Source of the DNA: Siphonodentalium dalli
Lineage: Eukaryota > Mollusca > Scaphopoda > Gadilida > Siphonodentaliidae
Direction of reading: 5' to 3'
Length of the DNA stretch: 64,000 bases
Assembly (NCBI GenBank): GCA_032622095.1
Contig: CP136068.1
Location: 9,093,314-9,157,313, forward strand
Positions 1-13,574 of the stretch are shown here, piece after piece. Both the position numbers and the translations under genes were made by a program. A model generated the notes under the pieces. The model did not search any database and had not been told where the DNA came from. It worked only from the letters and a program-made list of their open reading frames with translations. How positions within the stretch are numbered: position 1 is the first letter of the stretch; each line of letters begins with the position of its first letter.

Positions 1-1286
1 GACCGCTGGTAGTGTAAAGCCGCCCCACGCAGTTGAAATTTGGTAAAAACAGGTCATCACGGACTTCAATACGTCTATGTACAAACCGAACATTATCGCT
101 ATATTATGGCCCGTTTTTAGGGCTCCAGGACACCACACACGCATAACCCACGAACATATCAGGCATGTCATTGTGGTCAACACATCATCCCTATTTACAA
201 TTTAACCCCACGCAGCTGGATTTCTAGAGTACGAGGTCAGCACGGGTCCCGACATATTCGTCGTGATTTCATATAAATTGGCATTTCTACCTAATTTCGA
301 GGTACCAGGACACTCTACAGAGATATCCCTTCCACATTAGTTGATGCATATGTGTAGAGAGTGTGACCGCTGGTAGTGGAAAACCACCCCACGCAGTTGA
401 AATTTGGTAAAAACAGGTCATCACGGACTTCAATACGTCTATGTACAAACCCGAACATTATCGCTAGTATGGCCCGTTTTTAGGGCTCCAGGACACCACA
501 CACGCATAACCCACGAACATAACAGGCATGTCATTGTGGTCAACACATCATCCCTATTTACAATTTAACCCCACGCAGCTGGATTTCTAGAGCACGAGGT
601 CAGCACGGGTCCCGACATATTCGTCGTGATTTCATATAAATTGGCATTTCTACCTAATTTCGAGGTACCAGGACACTCTACAGAGATAACCCTCCACATT
701 AGTTGATTCATATGTGTAGACAGTGTGACCGCTGGTAGTGTAAAGCCGCCCCACGCAGTTGAAATTTGGTAAAAACAGGTCATCACGGACTTCAATACGT
801 CTATGTACAAACCGAACATTATCGCTATTATGGCCCGTTTTTAGGGCTCCAGGACACCACACACGCATAACCCACGAACATATCAGGTATGTCATTGTGG
901 TCAACACATCATCCCTATTTACAATTTAACCCCACGCAGCTGGATTTCTAGAGCACGAGGTCAGCACGGGTCCCGACATATTGGTCGTGATTTCATATAA
1001 ATTGGCATTTCTACCTAATTTCGAGGTAACAGGACACTCTACAGAGATAACCCTCCACATTAGTTGATTCATATGTGTAGACAGTGTGACCGCTGGTAGT
1101 GTAAAGCCGCCCCATGCAGTTGAAATTTGGTAAAAACAGGTCATCACGGACTTCAATACGTCTATGTACAAACCGAACATTATCGCTAGTATGGCCCGTT
1201 TTTAGGGCTCCAGGACACCACACACGCATAACCCACGAACATAACAGGCATGTCATTGTGGTCAACACATCATCCCTATTTACAAT

Positions 1287-4200
1287 TTAACCCCACGCAG
1301 CTGGATTTCTAGAGCACGAGGTCAGCACGGGTCCCGACATATTCGTCGTGATTTCATATAAATTGGCATTTCTACCTAATTTCGAGGTACCAGGACACTC
1401 TACAGAGATATCCCTCCACATTAGTTGATGCATATGTGTAGAGAGTGTGACCGCTGGTAGTGGAAAACGACCCCACGCAGTTGAAATTTGGTAAAAACAG
1501 GTCATCACGGACTTCAATACGTCTATGTACAAACCGAACATTATCGCTAGTATGGCCCGTTTTTAGGGCTCCAGGACACCACACACGCATAACCCACGAA
1601 CATAACAGGCATGTCATTGTGGTCAACACATCATCCCTATTTACAATTTAACCCCACGCAGCTGGATTTCTAGAGCACGAGGTCAGCACGGGTCCCGACA
1701 TATTCGTCGTGATTTAATATAAATTGGCATTTCTACCTAATTTCGAGGTACCAGGACACTCTACAGAGATATCCCTCCACAGTAGTTGATGCATATGTGT
1801 AGAGAGTGTGACCGCTGGTAGTGGAAAACCACCCCACGCAGTTGAAATTTGGTAAAAACAGGTCATCACGGACTTCAATACGTCTATGTACAAACCGAAC
1901 ATTATCGCTAGTATGGCCCGTTTTTAGGGCTCCAGGACACCACATACGCATAACCCACGAACATAACAGGCATGTCATTGTGGTCAACACATCATCCCTA
2001 TTTACAATTTAACCCCACGCAGCTGGATTTCTAGAGCACGAGGTCAGCACGGGTCCCGACATATTCGTCGTGATTTCATATAAATTGGCATTTCTACCTA
2101 ATTTCGAGGTACCAGGACACTCTACAGAGATAACCCTCCACATTAGTTGATTCATATGTGTAGACAGTGTGACCGCTGGTAGTGTAAAGCCGCCCCACAC
2201 AGTTGAAATTTGGTAAAAACAGGTCATCACGGACTTCAATACGTCTATGTACAAACCGAACATTATCGCTAGTATGGCCCGTTTTTAGGGCTCCAGGACA
2301 CCACACACGCATAACCCACGAATATAGCAGGTATGTCATTGTGGTCGACAGATCAGCCCTAATTACAATTTAACCCCATGCAGCTGAATTTCTAGAGCAC
2401 GAGGTCAGCACGGGTCCCGACATATTCGTCGTGATTTCATATAAATTGGCATTTCTACCTAATTTCGAGGTACCAGGACACTCTACAGAGATATCCCTCC
2501 ACATTAGTTGATTCATATGTGTAGACAGTGTGACCGCTGGTAGTGTACAGCCGCCCCACGCAGTTGAAATTTGGTAAAAACAGGTCATCACGGACTTCAA
2601 TAGGTCTATGTACAAACCGAACATTATCGCTAGTATGGCCCGTTTTTAGGGCTCCAGGACACCACACACGCATAACCCACGAACATAACAGGCATGTCAT
2701 TGTGGTCAACACATCATCCCTATTTACAATTTAACCCCCACGCAGCTGGATTTCTAGAGCACGAGGTCAGCACGGGTCCCGACATATTCGTCGTGATTTC
2801 ATATAAATTGGCATTTCTACCTAATTTCGAGGTACCAGGACACTCTACAGAGATAACCCTACACATTAGTTGATTCATATGTGTAGACAGTGTGACCGCT
2901 GGTAGTGTAAAGCCGCCCCACGCAGTTGAAATTTGGTAAAAACAGGTCATCACGGACTTCAATTACGTCTATGTACAAAACCGAACATTATCGCTATTAT
3001 GGCCCGTTTTTTAGGGCTCCAGGACACCACACAACACGCATAACCCACGAACATATCAGGCATGTCATTGTGGTCAACACATCATCTCTATTTACAATTT
3101 AACCCCACGCAGCTGGATTTCTAGAGCACGAGGTCAGCACGGGTCCCGACATATTGGTCGTGATTTCATATAAATTGGCATTTCTACCTAATTTCGAGGT
3201 ACCAGGACACTCTACAGAGATAACCCTCCACATTAGTTGATTCATATGTGTAGACAGTGTGACCGCTGGTAGTGTAAAGCCGCCCCACGCAGTTGAAATT
3301 TGGTAAAAACAGGTCATCACGGACTTCAATACGTCTATGTACAAACCGAACATTATCGCTATTATGGCCCGTTTTAGGGCTCCAGGACACCACACACGCA
3401 TAACCCACGAACATATCAGGCATGTCATTGTGGTCAACACATCATCCCTATTTACAATTTAACCCCACGCAGCTGGATTTCTAGAGCACGAGGTCAGCAC
3501 GGGTCCCGACATATTGGTCGTGATTTCATATAAATTGGCATTTCTACCTAATTTCGAGGTACCAGGACACTCTACAGAGATAACCCTCCACATTAGTTGA
3601 TTCATATGTGTAGACAGTGTGACCGCTGGTAGTGTACAAGCCGCCCCACGCAGTTGAAATTTGGTAAAAACAGGTCATCACGGACTTCAATACGTCTATG
3701 TACAAACCGAACATTATCGCTAGTATGGCCCGTTTTTTTAGGGCTCCAGGACACCACACACGCATAACCCACGAACATAACAGGCATGTCAATTGTGGTC
3801 AACACATCATCCCTATTTACAATTTAACCCCACGCAGCTGGATTTCTAGAGCACGAGGTCAGCACGGGGTCCCGACATATTCGTCGTGATTTCATATAAA
3901 TTGGCATTTCTACCTAATTTCGAGGTACCAGGACACTCTACAGAGATAACCCCTACACATTAGTTGATTCATATGTGTAGACAGTGTGACCGCTGGTAGT
4001 GTAAAGCCGCCCCACGCAGTTGAAATTTTGGTAAAAACAGGTCATCACGGACTTCAATACGTCTATGTACAAACCGAACATTATCGCTATTATGGCCCGT
4101 TTTTAGGGCTCCAGGACACCACACACGCATAACCCACGAACATATCAGGCATGTCATTGTGGTCAACACATCATCCCTATTTACAATTTAACCCCACGCA

Positions 4201-7200
4201 GCTGGATTTCTAGAGCACGAGGTCAGCACGGGTCCCGACATATTCGTCGTGATTTCATATAAATTGGCATTTCTACCTAATTTCGAGGTACCAGGACACT
4301 CTACAGAGATAACCCTCCACATTAGTTGATTCATATGTGTAGACAGTGTGACCGCTGGTAGTGTAAAGCCGCCCCACGCAGTTGAAATTTGGTAAAAACA
4401 GGTCATCACGGACTTCAATACGTCTATGTACAAACCGAACATTATCGCTAGTATGGCCCGTTTTTAGGGCTCCAGGACACCACACACGCATAACCCACGA
4501 ACATAACAGGCATGTCATTGTGGTCAACACATCATCCCTATTTACAATTTAACCCCACGCAGCTGGATTTCTAGAGCACGAGGTCAGCACGGGTCCCGAC
4601 ATATTCGTCGTGATTTCATATAAATTGGCATTTCTACCTAATTTCGAGGTACCAGGACACTCTACAGAGATATCCCTCCACATTAGTTGATGCATATGTG
4701 TAGAGAGTGTGACCGCTGGTAGTGGAAAACCACCCCACGCAGTTGAAATTTGGTAAAAACAGGTCATCACGGACTTCAATACGTCTATGTACAAACCGAA
4801 CATTATCGCTAGTATGGCCCGTTTTTAGGGCTCCAGGACACCACACACGCATAACCCACGAACATAACAGGCATGTCATTGTGGTCAACACATCATCCCT
4901 ATTTACAATTTAACCCCACGCAGCTGGATTTCTAGAGCACGAGGTCAGCACGGGTCCCGACATATTCGTCGTGATTTAATATAAATTGGCATTTCTACCT
5001 AATTTCGAGGTACCAGGACACTCTACAGAGATATCCCTCCACAGTAGTTGATGCATATGTGTAGAGAGTGTGACCGCTGGTAGTGGAAAACCACCCCACG
5101 CAGTTGAAATTTGGTAAAAACAGGTCATCACGGACTTCAATACGTCTATGTACAAACCGAACATTATCGCTAGTATGGCCCGTTTTTAGGGCTCCAGGAC
5201 ACCACATACGCATAACCCACGAACATAACAGGCATGTCATTGTGGTCAACACATCATCCCTATTTACAATTTAACCCCACGCAGCTGGATTTCTAGAGCA
5301 CGAGGTCAGCACGGGTCCCGACATATTCGTCGTGATTTCATATAAATTGGCATTTCTACCTAATTTCGAGGTACCAGGACACTCTACAGAGATAACCCTC
5401 CACATTAGTTGATTCATATGTGTAGACAGTGTGACCGCTGGTAGTGTAAAGCCGCCCCACGCAGTTGAAATTTGGTAAAAAACAGGTCATCACGGACTTC
5501 AATACGTCTATGTACAAACCGAACATTATCGCTATTATGGCCCGTTTTTAGGGCTCCAGGACACCACACACGCATAACCCACGAACATATCAGGCATGTC
5601 ATTGTGGTCAACACATCATCTCTATTTACAATTTAACCCCACGCAGCTGGATTTCTAGAGCACGAGGTCAGCACGGGTCCCGACATATTGGTCGTGATTT
5701 CATATAAATTGGCATTTCTACCTAATTTCGAGGTACCAGGACACTCTACAGAGATAACCCTCCACATTAGTTGATTCATATGTGTAGACAGTGTGACCGC
5801 TGGTAGTGTAAAGCCGCCCCACACAGTTGAAATTTGGTAAAAACAGGTCATCACGGACTTCAATACGTCTATGTACAAACCGAACATTATCGCTAGTATG
5901 GCCCGTTTTTAGGGCTCCAGGACACCACACACGCATAACCCACGAATATAGCAGGTATGTCATTGTGGTCGACACATCAGCCCTAATTACAATTTAACCC
6001 CATGCAGCTGAATTTCTAGAGCACGAGGTCAGCACGGGTCCCGACATATTCGTCGTGATTTCATATAAATTGGCATTTCTACCTAATTTCGAGGTACCCA
6101 GGACACTCTACAGAGATATCCCTCCACATTAGTTGATGCATATGTGTAGAGAGTGTGACCGCTGGTAGTGGAAAAACCACCCCACGCAGTTGAAATTTGG
6201 TAAAAACAGGTCATCACGGACTTCAATACGTCTATGTACAAACCGAACATTATCGCTAGTATGGCCCGTTTTTAGGGCTCCAGGACACCACACACGCATA
6301 ACCCACGAACATAATAGGCATGTCATTGTGGTCAACACATCATCCCTATTTACAATTTAACCCCACGCAGCTGGATTTCTAGAGCACGAGGTCAGCACGG
6401 GTCCCGACATATTCGTCGTGATTTCATATAAATTGGCATTTCTACCTAATTTCGAGGTACCAGGACACTCTACAGAGATAACCCTCCACATTAGTTGATT
6501 CATATGTGTAGACAGTGTGACCGCTGGTAGTGTAAAGCCGCCCCACGCAGTTGAAATTTGGTAAAAACAGGTCATCACGGACTTCAATACGTCTATGTAC
6601 AAACCGAACATTATCGCTATTATGGCCCGTTTTTAGGGCTCCAGGACACCACACACGCATAACCCACGAACATATCAGGCATGTCATTGTGGTCAACACA
6701 TCATCCCTATTACAATTTAACCCCACGCAGCTGGATTTCTAGAGCACGAGGTCAGCACGGGTCCCGACATATTCGTCGTGATTTCATATAAATTGGCATT
6801 TCTACCTAATTTCGAGGTACCAGGACACTCTACAGAGATATCCCTCCACATTAGTTGATGCATATGTGTAGACAGTGTGACCGCTGGTAGTGTAAAGCCG
6901 CCCCACGCAGTTGAAATTTGGTAAAAACAGGTCATCACGGACTTCAATACGTCTATGTACAAACCGAACATTATCGCTATTATGGCCCGTTTTTAGGGCT
7001 CCAGGACACCACACACGCATAACCCACGAACATATCAGGCATGTCATTGTGGTCAACACATCATCCCTATTTACAATTTAACCCCACGCAGCTGGATTTC
7101 TAGAGCACGAGGTCAGAACGGGTCCCCGACATATTCGTCGTGATTTCATATAAATTGGCATTTCTACCTAATTTCGAGGTACCAGGACACTCTACAGAGA

Positions 7201-10200
7201 TATCCCTCCACATTAGTTGATGCATATGTGTAGAGAGTGTGACCGCTGGTAGTGGAAAACCACCCCACGCAGTTGAAATTTGGTAAAAACAGGTCATCAC
7301 GGACTTCAATACGTCTATGTACAAACCGAACATTATCGCTATTATGGCCCGTTTTTAGGGCTCCAGGACACCACATACGCATAACCCACGAACATAACAG
7401 GCATGTCATTGTGGTCAACACATCATCCCTATTTACAATTTAACCCCACGCAGCTGGATTTCTAGAGCACGAGGTCAGCACGGGTCCCGACATATTCGTC
7501 GTGATTTCATATAAATTGGCATTTCTACCTAATTTCGAGGTACCAGGACACTCTACAGAGATAACCCTCCACATTAGTTGATTCATATGTGTAGACAGTG
7601 TGACCGCTGGTAGTGTAAAGCCGCCCCACGCAGTTGAAATTTGGTAAAAACAGGTCATCACGGACTTCAATACGTCTATGTACAAACCGAACATTATCGC
7701 TATTATGGCCCGTTTTTAGGGCTCCAGGACACCACACACGCATAACCCACGAACATATCAGGCATGTCATTGTGGTCAACACATCATCTCTATTTACAAT
7801 TTAACCCCACGCAGCTGGATTTCTAGAGCACGAGGTCAGCACGGGTCCCGACATATTGGTCGTGATTTCATATAAATTGGCATTTCTACCTAATTTCGAG
7901 GTACCAGGACACTCTACAGAGATAACCCTCCACATTAGTTGATTCATATGTGTAGACAGTGTGACCGCTGGTAGTGTAAAGCCGCCCCACGCAGTTGAAA
8001 TTTGGTAAAAACAGGTCATCACGGACTTCAATACGTCTATGTACAAACCGAACATTATCGCTATTATGGCCCGTTTTAGGGCTCCAGGACACCACACACG
8101 CATAACCCACGAACATATCAGGCATGTCATTGTGGTCAACACATCATCCCTATTTACAATTTAACCCCACGCAGCTGGATTTCTAGAGCACGAGGTCAGC
8201 ACGGGTCCCGACATATTGGTCGTGATTTCATATAAATTGGCATTTCTACCTAATTTCGAGGTACCAGGACACTCTACAGAGATAACCCTCCACATTAGTT
8301 GATTCATATGTGTAGACAGTGTGACCGCTGGTAGTGTACAGCCGCCCCACGCAGTTGAAATTTGGTAAAAACAGGTCATCACGGACTTCAATACGTCTAT
8401 GTACAAACCGAACATTATCGCTAGTATGGCCCGTTTTTAGGGCTCCAGGACACCACACACGCATAACCCACGAACATAACAGGCATGTCATTGTGGTCAA
8501 CACATCATCCCTATTTACAATTTAACCCCACGCAGCTGGATTTCTAGAGCACGAGGTCAGCACGGGTCCCGACATATTCGTCGTGATTTCATATAAATTG
8601 GCATTTCTACCTAATTTCGAGGTACCAGGACACTCTACAGAGATATCCCTCCACATTAGTTGATGCATATGTGTAGAGAGTGTGACCGCTGGTAGTGGAA
8701 AACCACCCCACGCAGTTGAAATTTGGTAAAAACAGGTCATCACGGACTTCAATACGTCTATGTACAAACCGAACATTATCGCTAGTATGGCCCGTTTTTA
8801 GGGCTCCAGGACACCACACACGCATAACCCACGAACATAACAGGCATGTCATTGTGGTCAACACATCATCCCTATTTACAATTTAACCCCACGCAGCTGG
8901 ATTTCTAGAGCACGAGGTCAGCACGGGTCCCGACATATTCGTCGTGATTTAATATAAATTGGCATTTCTACCTAATTTCGAGGTACCAGGACACTCTACA
9001 GAGATATCCCTCCACAGTAGTTGATGCATATGTGTAGAGAGTGTGACCGCTGGTAGTGGAAAACCACCCCACGCAGTTGAAATTTGGTAAAAACAGGTCA
9101 TCACGGACTTCAATACGTCTATGTACAAACCGAACATTATCGCTAGTATGGCCCGTTTTTAGGGCTCCAGGACACCACATACGCATAACCCACGAACATA
9201 ACAGGCATGTCATTGTGGTCAACACATCATCCCTATTTACAATTTAACCCCACGCAGCTGGATTTCTAGAGCACGAGGTCAGCACGGGTCCCGACATATT
9301 CGTCGTGATTTCATATAAATTGGCATTTCTACCTAATTTCGAGGTACCAGGACACTCTACAGAGATAACCCTCCACATTAGTTGATTCATATGTGTAGAC
9401 AGTGTGACCGCTGGTAGTGTAAAGCCGCCCCACGCAGTTGAAATTTGGTAAAAACAGGTCATCACGGACTTCAATACGTCTATGTACAAACCGAACATTA
9501 TCGCTATTATGGCCCGTTTTTAGGGCTCCAGGACACCACACACGCATAACCCACGAACATATCAGGCATGTCATTGTGGTCAACACATCATCTCTATTTA
9601 CAATTTAACCCCACGCAGCTGGATTTCTAGAGCACGAGGTCAGCACGGGTCCCGACATATTGGTCGTGATTTCATATAAATTGGCATTTCTACCTAATTT
9701 CGAGGTACCAGGACACTCTACAGAGATAACCCTCCACATTAGTTGATTCATATGTGTAGACAGTGTGACCGCTGGTAGTGTAAAGCCGCCCCACACAGTT
9801 GAAATTTGGTAAAAACAGGTCATCACGGACTTCAATACGTCTATGTACAAACCGAACATTATCGCTAGTATGGCCCGTTTTTAGGGCTCCAGGACACCAC
9901 ACACGCATAACCCACGAATATAGCAGGTATGTCATTGTGGTCGACACATCAGCCCTAATTACAATTTAACCCCATGCAGCTGAATTTCTAGAGCACGAGG
10001 TCAGCACGGGTCCCGACATATTCGTCGTGATTTCATATAAATTGGCATTTCTACCTAATTTCGAGGTACCAGGACACTCTACAGAGATATCCCTCCACAT
10101 TAGTTGATGCATATGTGTAGAGAGTGTGACCGCTGGTAGTGGAAAACCACCCCACGCAGTTGAAATTTGGTAAAAACAGGTCATCACGGACTTCAATACG

Positions 10201-13200
10201 TCTATGTACAAACCGAACATTATCGCTAGTATGGCCCGTTTTTAGGGCTCCAGGACACCACACACGCATAACCCACGAACATAATAGGCATGTCATTGTG
10301 GTCAACACATCATCCCTATTTACAATTTAACCCCACGCAGCTGGATTTCTAGAGCACGAGGTCAGCACGGGTCCCGACATATTCGTCGTGATTTCATATA
10401 AATTGGCATTTCTACCTAATTTCGAGGTACCAGGACACTCTACAGAGATAACCCTCCACATTAGTTGATTCATATGTGTAGACAGTGTGACCGCTGGTAG
10501 TGTAAAGCCGCCCCACGCAGTTGAAATTTGGTAAAAACAGGTCATCACGGACTTCAATACGTCTATGTACAAACCGAACATTATCGCTATTATGGCCCGT
10601 TTTTAGGGCTCCAGGACACCACACACGCATAACCCACGAACATATCAGGCATGTCATTGTGGTCAACACATCATCCCTATTTACAATTTAACCCCACGCA
10701 GCTGGATTTCTAGAGCACGAGGTCAGCACGGGTCCCGACATATTCGTCGTGATTTCATATAAATTGGCATTTCTACCTAATTTCGAGGTACCAGGACACT
10801 CTACAGAGATATCCCTCCACATTAGTTGATGCATATGTGTAGACAGTGTGACCGCTGGTAGTGTAAAGCCGCCCCACGCAGTTGAAATTTGGTAAAAACA
10901 GGTCATCACGGACTTCAATACGTCTATGTACAAACCGAACATTATCGCTATTATGGCCCGTTTTTAGGGCTCCAGGACACCACACACGCATAACCCACGA
11001 ACATATCAGGCATGTCATTGTGGTCAACACATCATCCCTATTTACAATTTAACCCCACGCAGCTGGATTTCTAGAGCACGAGGTCAGAACGGGTCCCGAC
11101 ATATTCGTCGTGATTTCATATAAATTGGCATTTCTACCTAATTTCGAGGTACCAGGACACTCTACAGAGATATCCCTCCACATTAGTTGATGCATATGTG
11201 TAGACAGTGTGACCGCTGGTAGTGGAAAACCACCCCACGCAGTTGAAATTTGGTAAAAACAGGTCATCACGGACTTCAATACGTCTATGTACAAACCGAA
11301 CATTATCGCTATTATGGCCCGTTTTTAGGGCTCCAGGACACCACATACGCATAACCCACGAACATAACAGGCATGTCATTGTGGTCAACACATCATCCCT
11401 ATTTACAATTTAACCCCACGCAGCTGGATTTCTAGAGCACGAGGTCAGCACGGGTCCCGACATATTCGTCGTGATTTCATATAAATTGGCATTTCTACCT
11501 AATTTCGAGGTACCAGGACACTCTACAGAGATAACCCTCCACATTAGTTGATTCATATGTGTAGACAGTGTGACCGCTGGTAGTGTAAAGCCGCCCCACG
11601 CAGTTGAAATTTGGTAAAAACAGGTCATCACGGACTTCAATACGTCTATGTACAAACCGAACATTATCGCTATTATGGCCCGTTTTTAGGGCTCCAGGAC
11701 ACCACACACGCATAACCCACGAACATATCAGGCATGTCATTGTGGTCAACACATCATCTCTATTTACAATTTAACCCCACGCAGCTGGATTTCTAGAGCA
11801 CGAGGTCAGCACGGGTCCCGACATATTGGTCGTGATTTCATATAAATTGGCATTTCTACCTAATTTCGAGGTACCAGGACACTCTACAGAGATAACCCTC
11901 CACATTAGTTGATTCATATGTGTAGACAGTGTGACCGCTGGTAGTGTAAAGCCGCCCCACGCAGTTGAAATTTGGTAAAAACAGGTCATCACGGACTTCA
12001 ATACGTCTATGTACAAACCGAACATTATCGCTATTATGGCCCGTTTTAGGGCTCCAGGACACCACACACGCATAACCCACGAACATATCAGGCATGTCAT
12101 TGTGGTCAACACATCATCCCTATTTACAATTTAACCCCACGCAGCTGGATTTCTAGAGCACGAGGTCAGCACGGGTCCCGACATATTGGTCGTGATTTCA
12201 TATAAATTGGCATTTCTACCTAATTTCGAGGTACCAGGACACTCTACAGAGATAACCCTCCACATTAGTTGATTCATATGTGTAGACAGTGTGACCGCTG
12301 GTAGTGTACAGCCGCCCCACGCAGTTGAAATTTGGTAAAAACAGGTCATCACGGACTTCAATACGTCTATGTACAAACCGAACATTATCGCTAGTATGGC
12401 CCGTTTTTAGGGCTCCAGGACACCACACACGCATAACCCACGAACATAACAGGCATGTCATTGTGGTCAACACATCATCCCTATTTACAATTTAACCCCA
12501 CGCAGCTGGATTTCTAGAGCACGAGGTCAGCACGGGTCCCGACATATTCGTCGTGATTTCATATAAATTGGCATTTCTACCTAATTTCGAGGTACCAGGA
12601 CACTCTACAGAGATATCCCTCCACATTAGTTGATGCATATGTGTAGAGAGTGTGACCGCTGGTAGTGGAAAACCACCCCACGCAGTTGAAATTTGGTAAA
12701 AACAGGTCATCACGGACTTCAATACGTCTATGTACAAACCGAACATTATCGCTAGTATGGCCCGTTTTTAGGGCTCCAGGACACCACACACGCATAACCC
12801 ACGAACATAACAGGCATGTCATTGTGGTCAACACATCATCCCTATTTACAATTTAACCCCACGCAGCTGGATTTCTAGAGCACGAGGTCAGCACGGGTCC
12901 CGACATATTCGTCGTGATTTAATATAAATTGGCATTTCTACCTAATTTCGAGGTACCAGGACACTCTACAGAGATATCCCTCCACAGTAGTTGATGCATA
13001 TGTGTAGAGAGTGTGACCGCTGGTAGTGGAAAACCACCCCACGCAGTTGAAATTTGGTAAAAACAGGTCATCACGGACTTCAATACGTCTATGTACAAAC
13101 CGAACATTATCGCTAGTATGGCCCGTTTTTAGGGCTCCAGGACACCACATACGCATAACCCACGAACATAACAGGCATGTCATTGTGGTCAACACATCAT

Positions 13201-13556
13201 CCCTATTTACAATTTAACCCCACGCAGCTGGATTTCTAGAGCACGAGGTCAGCACGGGTCCCGACATATTCGTCGTGATTTCATATAAATTGGCATTTCT
13301 ACCTAATTTCGAGGTACCAGGACACTCTACAGAGATAACCCTCCACATTAGTTGATTCATATGTGTAGACAGTGTGACCGCTGGTAGTGTAAAGCCGCCC
13401 CACGCAGTTGAAATTTGGTAAAAACAGGTCATCACGGACTTCAATACGTCTATGTACAAACCGAACATTATCGCTATTATGGCCCGTTTTTAGGGCTCCA
13501 GGACACCACACACGCATAACCCACGAACATATCAGGCATGTCATTGTGGTCAACAC
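1287..13556 (+). repeat. Higher-order repeat of about 3970 bp (9-11 satellite units)
   Basis: Diagnostic unit variants recur at a long period. A unit with gttttagg instead of gtttttagg is at about 3371, 8071 and 12041. A unit with gatttaatataaa instead of gatttcatataaa is at about 1715, 4977, 8950 and 12920. A unit with gtgtacagcc is at about 2543, 8336 and 12306. The last two blocks (about 5276-9246 and 9247-13217) line up at a 3970-3973-bp offset and look almost identical by eye. Earlier copies have offsets of about 3262 bp (9 units) or carry two extra units (about 3805-4530), so the number of units per higher-order repeat varies. Confidence 0.85.
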
Positions 13557-13574
13557 ATCATCCCTATTTACAAT

